Shown here: positions 8,729-17,300 of the stretch, piece by piece
Layout: every line of letters begins with the position of its first letter
How positions within the stretch are numbered: the stretch's first letter is position 1
From: Candidatus Protochlamydia amoebophila UWE25
GTDB taxonomy: Bacteria; Chlamydiota; Chlamydiia; Chlamydiales; Parachlamydiaceae
Direction: 5' to 3'
Assembly: GCF_000011565.2 (NCBI RefSeq)
Contig: NC_005861.2
Span: 2,232,001 to 2,296,000 of the forward strand
Length of the DNA stretch: 64,000 nt
Program-made: the position numbers and the translations under genes
The notes under the pieces: model-generated
Seen by the model: only the letters and a program-made list of their open reading frames with translations
The model's database searches: none
Told to the model about the DNA's origin: nothing

Positions 8729-9661
8729 ATGTTCTACGTCATTCTTTTGTATGCTTTATTTGCAAGTGTTTTCACGATTGCTAAAACAGGATTGGAATAT
8801 TCTCAACCTTTTTTCTTGGTAGGAACCCGAATGTTATTAGCTGGATGCCTTTTATTAGGGTATCAAAAAATTGTGAATAAGGAACACTTCTCATTTGATA
8901 AGCAAACTTGGTGGCGTATTGTACAACTTGCGGCTTTTAACATTTATTTAACAAATGTTTTTGAGTTCTGGGGATTAAAATATCTCACATCATTCAAGAC
9001 ATGTTTCATTTATAGTTTATCTCCATTTTTATCAGCTTTGTTTTGCTACACTCTTTTCTCAGAAAAATTAACAACAAAAAAATGGATGGGATTATTAATT
9101 GGATTTATGGGTTTTCTGCCTATTTTAATGAATCAAACATCTTCGGAAGAAGCAACCGGCCATCTGTTATTTTTCTCTTGGGCAGAATTATCTGTCATGA
9201 TGGCTGCTATCTGCAGTGTTTATGGATGGATTGTTCTGATGCAATTAGTTAAAGAAAATAATCTTTCTCCTATAACCGCTAATGGAACAAGTATGTTTAT
9301 AGGGGGCGCATTTGCTCTTTGTCATTCATTACTGGTTGAAAATTGGTCACCTATTCCCGTTACAAACATACCCATTTATTTAGAATGTACTTTCCTACTC
9401 ATTTTGATTTCCAATCTTATCTGTTATAATCTTTATGGAACTTTATTGAAGAAATACTCAGCAACTTTTATTTCTTTTGCTGGTTTCACAACTCCTCTCT
9501 TTACAGCACTATTTGGATGGGTTTTCTTAGGAGAGGTAGTGACTTGGCCATTTTATATTTCATTTGGAATAGTTTTTTTAGGGCTAGTTTTATTTGATAA
9601 AGAAGAATTGCAACAAAGCTATCGAGGAAAATTGCTTTCTCAGCCTCAATTGTCCGAATAA
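8729..9661 (+). CDS. EamA/DMT-superfamily transporter
   Basis: Inner-membrane carrier with about ten hydrophobic helices arranged as two EamA repeats. The Pro-containing ends of the repeats (YSLSPFLSALFCYTLFSEKL and FTTPLFTALFGWVFLGE) are the usual EamA signature. Its 310 residues are normal. Substrate is not evident from sequence. Chlamydiae and rickettsiae use members of this superfamily to import host S-adenosylmethionine, and this protein could be such a carrier, but I cannot decide that by inspection. Confidence 0.85.
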   Translation: MFYVILLYALFASVFTIAKTGLEYSQPFFLVGTRMLLAGCLLLGYQKIVNKEHFSFDKQTWWRIVQLAAFNIYLTNVFEFWGLKYLTSFKTCFIYSLSPFLSALFCYTLFSEKLTTKKWMGLLIGFMGFLPILMNQTSSEEATGHLLFFSWAELSVMMAAICSVYGWIVLMQLVKENNLSPITANGTSMFIGGAFALCHSLLVENWSPIPVTNIPIYLECTFLLILISNLICYNLYGTLLKKYSATFISFAGFTTPLFTALFGWVFLGEVVTWPFYISFGIVFLGLVLFDKEELQQSYRGKLLSQPQLSE

Positions 9662-9744
9662 TAAAAATTTTCAAAAAATATTTGTTTAAATTTTGTCAAC
9701 TAATGATATAAAAATTTCTTAGATATCAGGAAAATCAGAGGGTT

Positions 9745-10776
9745 ATGGCTGCTGAAAAAGAAATTATACTAGAATTTGATAGAGAATTTTATAAAAATCG
9801 TACGCAAGCCTTGATGGAGCCTGCAATAGAACAATTTTTACGTGTTATCAAATCCTATACACTATTTAATATCTTTTTTCTCAGTTTACTCTCAGCGGAA
9901 ATAATTTATTTTTTTATCCACCTCACTTTTTTAGCGCAAACATTTGTTTTAGCAATTCATTTAGCATTAATTGTGGCAACAATTTTTTCTTACTTTACTC
10001 TAAAAGTTTATTTTGAGAGTCGGAAAACAGAGCAATTAATGGATTTAAAATCTGATTTTATTCATGCATGTGAATTAAATATTCAAGATTTAGAAGATTC
10101 TCCAGAATATCATCTCACTATTGCCTATGCCTGTTGTCGACTAGCCGCAGATTTACACGGTAAAGAATATGTCATCTACCAAGTTCCTTTTAGACTAAAT
10201 TTTTTATTTCCGATGATCGAAAAAATAAGTTGCTGGGTTCATTGGCAAGATGTTCATACGATGAAAGAATTATTGCTTCAAGGATGTATTGAAGAGCACA
10301 TCAAGTTAGTTAGACTTGAACCAACTGACCTAGAAGCTCATACAGGACTTGCTAATGCTTATGTCATGTTATCTGGACTGTATGTTGATCCTAGAACTAT
10401 AGAGGGTTTAGATGACGACCGATGGCTGCCAGCCAATAAATACAACGAATCTTTTCAGTTAAAATTTAGATACATTGCCGAAAGAGCTATTGAAGAATTT
10501 AAAATTTTAAGTGATTATGCTCCTCAAGATCCATGGGTTCATGCTCAGTTAGCTTATAGTTATCATGATCTTCAGATGCCCGAAGAAGAAATCAAAGAAT
10601 ATGAAATTATTTTGCAACTATGTCCTGAGGATAAAGAAACCTTATTTAAACTGGGTAAACTTTATTTTGAACAGGGCTTAAACGCTAAAGGGCTGCAAAT
10701 TTACGAAATTTTAAAAAAATCCAACTATAAAAAAGCAGAAAGTTTAATCCATTTTTATGGCGCCTACGCGATCTAA
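9745..10776 (+). CDS. Membrane-anchored TPR protein
   Basis: 343 residues. Two transmembrane helices near the N-terminus (about 38-60 and 66-88) are followed by a helical cytoplasmic or periplasmic region. The C-terminal third contains tetratricopeptide-like repeats, for example DPWVHAQLAYSYHDLQMPEE and DKETLFKLGKLYFEQGLNAK, and an earlier degenerate one at about 196-215. A GAGGG ribosome binding site precedes the ATG. TPR proteins act as interaction scaffolds. No specific role is visible, and its neighbours (DMT transporter, zinc-ribbon protein) do not define one. Confidence 0.8.
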   Translation: MAAEKEIILEFDREFYKNRTQALMEPAIEQFLRVIKSYTLFNIFFLSLLSAEIIYFFIHLTFLAQTFVLAIHLALIVATIFSYFTLKVYFESRKTEQLMDLKSDFIHACELNIQDLEDSPEYHLTIAYACCRLAADLHGKEYVIYQVPFRLNFLFPMIEKISCWVHWQDVHTMKELLLQGCIEEHIKLVRLEPTDLEAHTGLANAYVMLSGLYVDPRTIEGLDDDRWLPANKYNESFQLKFRYIAERAIEEFKILSDYAPQDPWVHAQLAYSYHDLQMPEEEIKEYEIILQLCPEDKETLFKLGKLYFEQGLNAKGLQIYEILKKSNYKKAESLIHFYGAYAI

Positions 10777-10823
10777 AAATTTGTTATATTCAGATAATTG
10801 TATTCATAAAGGAAAATGACGTT

Positions 10824-12095
10824 ATGTTTTGTTCGCAATGTGGCACTGAAATTGGTAAAAATGATCAACCTTGTCCTTCTTGTGGAACCCCCTCTCATAA
10901 AAATATTTCTGGCACGTCTGCTACAACTTCCTCTTCTCAGTCCGTCAAAAAGAAAAAAATGCCTCTTTGGTTTAAAATTTTAATTGGGGTAGCCTTTTTA
11001 TTACTCGTTGGAGTCACGGGAGGAATTTTATTTACAGAAACTCTTGTCGATGTCATTGATAAACAATTAGAGGCTCTTAGAAATAACGAGATTTCCAAAG
11101 CTTATTACGAATATACTTCAAAAGAATTTCAAGCAGCGACATCGCTAGATCAATATCGTCAATTTGTAGAAACTTATCCTGCTTTTTTAAACAATCACTC
11201 TGCTCACTTTACGCAACGCGCCATTAAAAATAATGTAAGTACATTAAAAGGAAACCTCTCAACTCAAAACCACACTAATATTCCTGTAGAATACAGATTG
11301 ATCAAGGAAGATGATAAATGGAAAATTCTTAGTATCCGCTTACTTCAATCACTAAGCCCCTATACAGAAAAAACTTTATCAAATGCTCAAGACTTAATTA
11401 ACGTTGTTCAAAACCAACTTCAATTAATTCAAAATAATCAACTTTTGAAGGCATATGAAGAATATTCTGCAGAGGAATTCAAAGAAACAACTTCAAAAAG
11501 TGAATTTGAAAATTTTGTGAAGCGTTATCCCATTTTACAGGATTATCAAACAGCCTCATATCATAAACGGAAAGTAAGTGATGGAATAGGAACACTTGCT
11601 GTCATTCTGCAAACAAATCACTTGACCGCTTATGTTAAGTATTATCTTGTTTACGAAGACAACGCATGGAAAGTTTGGAGTATGCGAATCCTATCTCCAG
11701 AAGAAGGTGCTCAAGAGTCTCGTCAGCATGCAAAAAAAAATCCTAAACATTTGCAAACAACAAAGATGAGTTTTGGTTCTTATCATTTAGGATCTTCAGT
11801 TAATAAAGAAGGATCCATTGATCATCCACAAACAAAATTTAAAGGGGATTTGAAAGATCTTTATATTGATCTAGAAATAGCTAATGCGGCTAAAAACAGT
11901 GTTATTCAGTTAAATCTTCAACATTTAGAAAGTGGGACATCGATCCCGGCGAAAGCAATTATTGAAGAAGAGGGGGATACCCTATTGATGTCTGTTTTTA
12001 CTCCTCCATCAGCTGGCTGGCCAAAAGGACATTACAGACTGATTATCACTACCTCTTCCGGTTTGAATAAAATTATAGATTTTAATGTTGAGTGA
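10824..12095 (+). CDS. Zinc-ribbon membrane protein with tandem NTF2-like domains
   Basis: 423 residues. The N-terminus is a zinc ribbon with two CxxC knuckles (C3, C6, C17, C20), followed by one transmembrane helix (about 50-74). The rest is predicted outside the cytoplasm. There are two homologous units of about 100 residues (about 78-175 and 193-290), each starting with a helix like IDKQLEALRNNEISKAYYEY and ending in WKILSIRLL or WKVWSMRIL. These resemble DUF4864/NTF2-like domains. The C-terminal 110 residues look like a beta-sandwich. Proteins of this layout occur in many bacteria without a settled function. Confidence 0.75.
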   Translation: MFCSQCGTEIGKNDQPCPSCGTPSHKNISGTSATTSSSQSVKKKKMPLWFKILIGVAFLLLVGVTGGILFTETLVDVIDKQLEALRNNEISKAYYEYTSKEFQAATSLDQYRQFVETYPAFLNNHSAHFTQRAIKNNVSTLKGNLSTQNHTNIPVEYRLIKEDDKWKILSIRLLQSLSPYTEKTLSNAQDLINVVQNQLQLIQNNQLLKAYEEYSAEEFKETTSKSEFENFVKRYPILQDYQTASYHKRKVSDGIGTLAVILQTNHLTAYVKYYLVYEDNAWKVWSMRILSPEEGAQESRQHAKKNPKHLQTTKMSFGSYHLGSSVNKEGSIDHPQTKFKGDLKDLYIDLEIANAAKNSVIQLNLQHLESGTSIPAKAIIEEEGDTLLMSVFTPPSAGWPKGHYRLIITTSSGLNKIIDFNVE

Positions 12096-12102
12096 TTCCT
12101 TT

Positions 12103-12681
12103 ATGTATATCATTACAGGACTATATCGCCATAAACGCTTAGTAACTCCTAAAGACGATTTAACACGTCCAACAGCTAGTCGCTTAAGAGAAGCTCTTTT
12201 TAACATTTGTCAAAACTTTATTGAAGAAGCAGCATTTCTTGATTTATTTGCTGGATCAGGAGCGATAGGATTTGAAGCTTTAAGTCGAGGAGCCAAATCA
12301 GCAACCTTTATTGATTCCAGCAAAGAAGCCTTAAAATGTCAGCAAAAAAATGCCTCTCTTTTAGGAGTCGAACAACAATGTCAACTATTATATGGAGAAG
12401 TATTTACTCTTTTAGAATACCTCAAAAAACAACAAAAACGTTTTAATATCATTTTTGCCGATCCTCCCTATGCTAAACAGGTCTATGCAAATGAGCCTTC
12501 TTATAGCGAGAAAATTATCCGTTGCATCGATACAAGTGACTTACTAGCAGAAAAAGGAACTCTTTTTATTGAAGAAGACAGTCGTTTTTCCCCTCAATTG
12601 AACGATTTAAAAAAACTTCAACTCATTAATAGCAGAAAAATAGGGCATTCTTCTCTACAACGTTATTCATTCATAAACTAG
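12103..12681 (+). CDS. rsmD: 16S rRNA (guanine-966 N2) methyltransferase RsmD
   Basis: SAM-dependent methyltransferase acting on the small ribosomal subunit. The family pattern is clear: an N-terminal MYIITGLYRHKRL, RPTASRLREALFNI, the SAM loop DLFAGSGAIGFEALSRGA, and the catalytic DPPY (about 120-123) in IIFADPPYAKQ. The ATG at 12103 gives the usual RsmD N-terminus and has GAGTG upstream; an ATG at 12085 would add six residues and overlap the previous gene by 11 bases. Its 192 residues match the family. Confidence 0.9.
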   Translation: MYIITGLYRHKRLVTPKDDLTRPTASRLREALFNICQNFIEEAAFLDLFAGSGAIGFEALSRGAKSATFIDSSKEALKCQQKNASLLGVEQQCQLLYGEVFTLLEYLKKQQKRFNIIFADPPYAKQVYANEPSYSEKIIRCIDTSDLLAEKGTLFIEEDSRFSPQLNDLKKLQLINSRKIGHSSLQRYSFIN

Positions 12682-13010
12682 AATAATAAAAATGACTTCG
12701 CTTTTTCCACTCTGATTTGAAATTGATTAGATTGAAAAGAAGAACAATTCATCTTTTCAATTTATTAGAGTGCAAATCTTGTTGTTCTTATTGCAGTGGT
12801 AAGTCAGTCTTCAAATAAAGAAATCCTCATCATAATTTAGTTTTTTATCCTACTAATAAACTTCAAAAAGTGTTTATCTATTTAAATTTTTGAAATTTTA
12901 TTGCTTTATTTTAGCACTCTACATACAAGTGATGTATTCAAAAGATGTTTAATTCCAGGCGAGCGTAAGAAATTTATCTATCTCGCGTTAATTTGAAAAG
13001 GAGACGATTC
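12682..13010. other. Spacer with a weak hairpin
   Basis: About 330 AT-rich bases. A perfect 10-base inverted repeat at 12731-12740 / 12752-12761 may end the rsmD transcript, although no T run follows. AAAAGGAG at 12996-13003 is the ribosome binding site of the next gene. Confidence 0.4.
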
Positions 13011-13988
13011 ATGTTTAGATCTCTGGTCGCTTTGATGGCCATTTGCCTAATGACTTTATCTACGTTGTGTATTGCCAGTTGTCAACAAAGTGTGGAAATG
13101 GGTGTAGGTTGGAGACGAGATAAGCTAAATTGGAAGTTAAAAAATATAGAGCTGGATCAGATTTCTGGAAATGTGGATTCCCATATACAATTTAAAAAAC
13201 TTGAGTTGTACATGGCTTATGCAAAAGCAAAATGGATCGGCTCAAAATATTATGTGCGTTTATCTGCTGACTACGGAACATCTTTCAAAGGAGAAGCAAG
13301 AGAGCATTTTCAGTTGGATACACCCTTATTAAACAAAGATATTTTAGTAAATACACATGATCCTATTAAAAAAAGAAGTGAAGTCTACGACTTTGACATC
13401 GCCACAGGTTATCCTTTAAGTTTCTGTTACGGACGTTTGAATGTGGTTCCTTTAATCGGTTTTTCTTTTCATCGCCAACATTTAAGAGTTAAAGGAAAAA
13501 AAGATTCTTCCTCTTCTTCGTCTTATTTTTCTCCTATCTCTTCCTCTAACCCACTCTATGGTAATGACTCTAATCCTTTTGTAAAACCATCCAGTGACTC
13601 AAATCCCATTATCGCCAACAAACTGGGACTTAATGTATCAAGACGGACAAGTACTTACCGTTTCAACTGGTATGGATTTTATTTAGGCACTGATATCGCC
13701 TACGCCCTTGATAAAGAATGGACTCTCTATGCAGAATTAGAAGCCCACTGTTTAGATAGTTGCCACCGTAAAAGAAAATCTTGGACAGGTGTGTATTTTG
13801 TTGATCATTACCATCGTAATCGTTGGGCTTGGGGTTTCAATACAAATTTAGGAACAACCTTTTGTTTATCTAATTGTTGGTATGGAAAGATTTCCTTGGA
13901 TTATAAATGGTTGAAATCTCATACCCGTAAAGATGAACTTAAATGGGAATCGGTTGGAATCAACGCAGCATTATCCCATTCTTTCTAA
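13011..13988 (+). CDS. Putative outer-membrane protein
   Basis: I do not recognise a named family. The product (325 residues from the chosen ATG) starts with a clear signal peptide (about 1-23). The remainder is rich in alternating aromatic/polar stretches typical of outer-membrane beta-barrels (RLNVVPLIGFSFH, RWAWGFNTNLGTTF) and ends in Phe, as many barrel proteins do. A Ser/Pro/Asn-rich insert at about 160-200 may be an exposed loop. The ATG at 13011 is chosen because AAAAGGAG is ideally placed; an upstream in-frame TTG at 12993 lacks one. Confidence 0.7.
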   Translation: MFRSLVALMAICLMTLSTLCIASCQQSVEMGVGWRRDKLNWKLKNIELDQISGNVDSHIQFKKLELYMAYAKAKWIGSKYYVRLSADYGTSFKGEAREHFQLDTPLLNKDILVNTHDPIKKRSEVYDFDIATGYPLSFCYGRLNVVPLIGFSFHRQHLRVKGKKDSSSSSSYFSPISSSNPLYGNDSNPFVKPSSDSNPIIANKLGLNVSRRTSTYRFNWYGFYLGTDIAYALDKEWTLYAELEAHCLDSCHRKRKSWTGVYFVDHYHRNRWAWGFNTNLGTTFCLSNCWYGKISLDYKWLKSHTRKDELKWESVGINAALSHSF

Positions 13989-13995
13989 GTCCATC

Positions 13996-14033
13996 TTAGC
14001 TCGATGGGGAACTCCTCATTCACATCGAGCTAA
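13996..14033. terminator. Bidirectional terminator
   Basis: A perfect 11-base inverted repeat (13996-14006 and 14023-14033) sits 7 bases past the stop of the outer-membrane gene and before the convergent MFS gene. It could serve both, but lacks a long T run. Confidence 0.55.
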
Positions 14034-14082
14034 ACCAAATTTCTGAAATAGCTGTTAAAAAATGAAGATTGTTTAACCTTGT

Positions 14083-15300
14083 TTAACAAGGAGAAAAAAC
14101 TAATTCTTGTTCTTCTTTGGGAAGAGAGAATGTTGCATAAATTTGAATGAGGAATAGTAAACCAAGCACAGCCAACGCTTTGATAGGTGCATAATTCTCA
14201 AAAAAAGCTGTCATTAACCCAACTGATCCTGGACCGATTGCTTCAGATATACACCAAACCATCCCCATTAAAAAAGCACTGATAGATCCTGCCTGCCCAG
14301 GTGCATAGCGTACACCAAGCGCAATTCCAATCGGATTCACAAGCGTCAATGAAGCTCCTAAAATAAAAAGTAATAGGAGAGAAAGCCACATAGAAAAACT
14401 TCCAAAAAACAAGATAAAATAAAAAGTCGCACAACTGACTATCCCAGCGTATAAGATGACTTGCCGAGGAGAGTATTTATCAGCTAAATAGCCAGCTGGC
14501 ACCATCATACATGCTCCTCCCAAAATTAAGCATAGATGCCCTCCTCCATAATAAATCCATTCGGCTAAACCTAGGGTTTTTAAAGCATCTGGTAAAATAA
14601 AAATCATCCCCCATAAAATGGATTGATTGGCCACTTGTGCTAAATAAAGCATTCGCAAGGGAATATGACAAAAAAAAGCCTTAAAATCTCTTAAAATACC
14701 CTTCTTTAAAGTATGCTGAACAGATTGTATCACGGGAAAACGATAAAAAATCAAAAAAAAGCTCAAAATAATGGCGGGGATGGCTAGTAAATACGTTTGT
14801 CCATTCATATTTTTATACACAAATAAAAAAATCAGTTGGCTAAAAGCAAGTCCTAAACTCCCTCCCGAAGCAAAAATAGCCATTAATAAGCCTCGCCTCG
14901 TTGGAATCAAACTTCCCATTAAACTGCCTGCAGCAGGATGAAAGCTACCTGAACCTAAACAGGTAAATAAGTAAAGACAAAATAAAATCCCATAATGGCT
15001 AAATTGGACTACAAGTGTACTAGCAACCACTAATAGCAATCCTAAAATCATTAAATGCTTTCGATAACCTCTGTCACTAAATGCTCCAAAAAATAATTGA
15101 GCTCCTTCCCCAATAAATGCTCCTGCTGCAACGACAAGGCCAGCTTTGGCGAAATCTAATTGAGCCATCGACTTATAGACAGGCCAAATTCCTAGCATTG
15201 TATCAATAAAAAAATGTGCTAACCATGTCAAAGCCAGTAACGGAGCTAACGATAATGGAATAGATTGTTTCGCAGAAAAAACCATACAAACCTTTTTCAA
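14083..15300 (-). CDS. MFS transporter, Fsr-like
   Basis: 405-residue inner-membrane carrier with about twelve hydrophobic helices in two halves. The inter-helix loop between TM2 and TM3 carries the MFS motif-A-like GAFSDRGYRKHLMILG. The segment CLGSGSFHPAAGSLMGSLIP resembles the FHP motif of the Fsr (fosmidomycin resistance) branch. Substrate is unknown; Fsr relatives are drug or small-molecule exporters. It is convergent with the outer-membrane gene. Confidence 0.85.
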   Translation of the reverse strand: MKKVCMVFSAKQSIPLSLAPLLALTWLAHFFIDTMLGIWPVYKSMAQLDFAKAGLVVAAGAFIGEGAQLFFGAFSDRGYRKHLMILGLLLVVASTLVVQFSHYGILFCLYLFTCLGSGSFHPAAGSLMGSLIPTRRGLLMAIFASGGSLGLAFSQLIFLFVYKNMNGQTYLLAIPAIILSFFLIFYRFPVIQSVQHTLKKGILRDFKAFFCHIPLRMLYLAQVANQSILWGMIFILPDALKTLGLAEWIYYGGGHLCLILGGACMMVPAGYLADKYSPRQVILYAGIVSCATFYFILFFGSFSMWLSLLLLFILGASLTLVNPIGIALGVRYAPGQAGSISAFLMGMVWCISEAIGPGSVGLMTAFFENYAPIKALAVLGLLFLIQIYATFSLPKEEQELVFSPC

Positions 15301-15555
15301 AATTTATCGAATATAACAACAATTTTTATTAGTTAAATTAAATTAATATTATAAATATAATAAAATAATTATAAATTTTTTTAAATAAATTAATGATTAA
15401 ATAGTTTCGATTATCAATTCAACAAAAACACTTTTTATCAAATAAAATTTCCAAATGATGATGGACAAAAAATTCTTATTGCTTTTATGGTCAGGTTAAA
15501 TTCAAAAAATTACTTAGTGAATTATCCTCTCTTTTAATTATACCATAGAGGCTTT

Positions 15556-16050
15556 ATGAAAATTAAAAATTTAGCAAAAGTTGTTTTTGCAACACTTTTA
15601 TTAGCCTCTGTTCAATCCATTAATGCACAAGCAACTTGTAAACAAGCTTCAAGCTATTCTCCCAACTTAAGCAAGGAAGATTGTGGCAGTCAAGTAAGTT
15701 TTGATTCTCAATCCCATTCTACTCGGAGTGATTTAGCTGATAATTATTCGTATGGATGTGACAATAGCCTTTACTCTTATAAAGAACATTCTAGAGGGTC
15801 TGAAACTAGCTATTCTTGTCGTTCAAAACAAAGTTCTGACAGAATGAACCGTTCTAATAGATATTATAATACAAGTTTTAATGTAGGGAATTATCCCTCT
15901 GGGATAAGCAGCTATTCGGGAACAAGTACCGGCTCTGGAATTAGCAATGGATATCATAGCACCCCTAATGGCACTTATAAAACTGATCGTCGGTATTATG
16001 ATCGAAATATCAAAGCTAATTTAGATGCTTATCATCAAATAAAGAGATAA
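15556..16050 (+). CDS. Small exported Cys-containing protein, putative MNIO precursor 1
   Basis: 164 residues with a signal peptide (about 1-25, ending in NAQA). The mature part is dominated by Ser, Tyr, Asn and Gly and has four cysteines (C28, C43, C68, C88), the last two inside YGCDN and YSCRS. No known domain is visible. It is the first of three same-strand genes with similar signal peptides that precede DUF692 and DUF2063 genes. In bufferin and HvfA systems the exported precursor whose cysteines are modified occupies this position. Its precursor role is inferred from context. A TAGAGG ribosome binding site precedes the ATG. Confidence 0.65.
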   Translation: MKIKNLAKVVFATLLLASVQSINAQATCKQASSYSPNLSKEDCGSQVSFDSQSHSTRSDLADNYSYGCDNSLYSYKEHSRGSETSYSCRSKQSSDRMNRSNRYYNTSFNVGNYPSGISSYSGTSTGSGISNGYHSTPNGTYKTDRRYYDRNIKANLDAYHQIKR

Positions 16051-16083
16051 GAGAACAAAAATATTAACCTTTTGGAGGAAAAA

Positions 16084-16524
16084 ATGGAAAACAAGAAAAA
16101 ACAATTAGTGAAAGCCGCTTTTGCAGCTTTAGTATTAGCATCTAGCCCTGTTACTGCTCAGACAACAGATGGAACAGCGACTGACGGTTGGGTAACTTCT
16201 GAGACATTGCTTGCGACGGCAGGTTGCGGTGCAAGCGACGGTTCTCATGGTTGTGGTGCAGCTACCCCTCCTCCAAAAGAAACAAGTGCAAAAATAGACA
16301 ACATATTAAACAATTCAAAACACACAACTGCATCTAATAACAACGGTAATACAGATAAAAACAATTATAGCCGATCTAGTAATTCAAATCTAGCAGATGC
16401 TACATCTAATACTAATAGTAACTGGAATACGTTATCAACGACAACAAATTCGATAGATGCCAAAAACCCCAATGAAATGAATACAAGTGACGGAGTAACA
16501 ACAAATCCGACGACTAAAAAATAA
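16084..16524 (+). CDS. Small exported protein with CGx(6)GCG motif, putative MNIO precursor 2
   Basis: 146 residues. The signal peptide (about 1-26) contains LVKAAFAALVLASSPVTAQ. The only two cysteines, C48 and C57, lie in TLLATAGCGA and GSHGCGAA, a Gly-flanked pair recalling the CG repeats of HvfA-type precursors. The remaining 80 residues are Asn/Thr/Ser-rich and probably disordered. The start is the ATG at 16084 with GGAGG upstream; an in-frame TTG at 16072 would begin inside that site. It is the strongest precursor candidate of the three, by position and by cysteine pattern. Confidence 0.7.
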   Translation: MENKKKQLVKAAFAALVLASSPVTAQTTDGTATDGWVTSETLLATAGCGASDGSHGCGAATPPPKETSAKIDNILNNSKHTTASNNNGNTDKNNYSRSSNSNLADATSNTNSNWNTLSTTTNSIDAKNPNEMNTSDGVTTNPTTKK

Positions 16525-16552
16525 TTACAAATTAAATTATGCGAGGAAAGTT

Positions 16553-17185
16553 ATGAAGAAAGGTCTAACTCAATCAGCTTTAGCAGCTCTGGTGCTCGCA
16601 TCAGCTCTGCCTATTGTCGCTCAAGCTGATCAACATTCGCAAGAGTTATTACTTGCAGCGGCTAGCTGTGGAGCTTATCATCCTAAACAAGGCAAAAGAG
16701 AAATTGCTGACAACTCTACTGGCACAAATTCCTATGTTGCGAACAATAATTCATACCAAATGAATTCAAATAGTAGCTATGAAAATATAAGCAATACTTA
16801 TAATGGGACAAGCACAAGTCCAGGAAATGATAGTGTAAGCACTCCAAATCTCAAGAATAATGACTGGAATGCAGCGCATATCTCTAATCATTCTTATTCT
16901 CAAACGGGTACGCAGTATCAATCAAACGCTAATGGCTATCACAGTTATAACAATGCAGAAGAAGTTGATTATAATCATGCTACATCTGCAGTGTCTAATA
17001 CAAGCTCTGAAGAGCAATTAGTGAGTTCACTTAACGGTGAAACACGTAAGATCTATGATAGCTTAAGTACTCAAGGTAAGGCTTTAGCAATTCAATTAGC
17101 TAGCCAAGATAATTACCGTGATAAGAATTTGGCTGTTAAAGAAGCGCAAAAAAGAACTGAAAAAGCAGACGTAATGGTTCGTTAA
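16553..17185 (+). CDS. Small exported protein with a single CGA motif, putative MNIO precursor 3
   Basis: 210 residues with a signal peptide (about 1-25) almost the same as in the previous gene (SALAALVLASALPIVAQA). One cysteine (C39) lies in LLLAAASCGAYHP, which aligns with the LLATAGCGA of precursor 2. The middle is Asn/Ser/Tyr-rich and low-complexity. The last 60 residues are more ordered, with a charged helix ending KEAQKRTEKADVMVR. This length and C-terminal extension are unusual for a RiPP precursor, so it may be a carrier or structural protein. GAGGA precedes the ATG. Confidence 0.65.
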   Translation: MKKGLTQSALAALVLASALPIVAQADQHSQELLLAAASCGAYHPKQGKREIADNSTGTNSYVANNNSYQMNSNSSYENISNTYNGTSTSPGNDSVSTPNLKNNDWNAAHISNHSYSQTGTQYQSNANGYHSYNNAEEVDYNHATSAVSNTSSEEQLVSSLNGETRKIYDSLSTQGKALAIQLASQDNYRDKNLAVKEAQKRTEKADVMVR

Positions 17186-17206
17186 TCTGTTTTGTCAAAT
17201 AGATGC

Positions 17207-17241
17207 ATGTGCGTGCCAGTAGTGGTTGCGCACATTTATTT
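17207..17241 (+). terminator. Candidate attenuating hairpin between precursor and enzyme genes
   Basis: ATGTGCG (17207-17213) pairs with CGCACAT (17229-17235), with partly paired bases inside. A T-rich tail follows. It lies 22 bases past the last precursor gene and 60 before the DUF692 gene. It could lower expression of the enzymes relative to the precursors. Confidence 0.5.
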
Positions 17242-17300
17242 TTCTAAACACCTTTAAAAGCTGACAAGTCACGTTCAATGACTTTTTAGATAGGCAAAAA

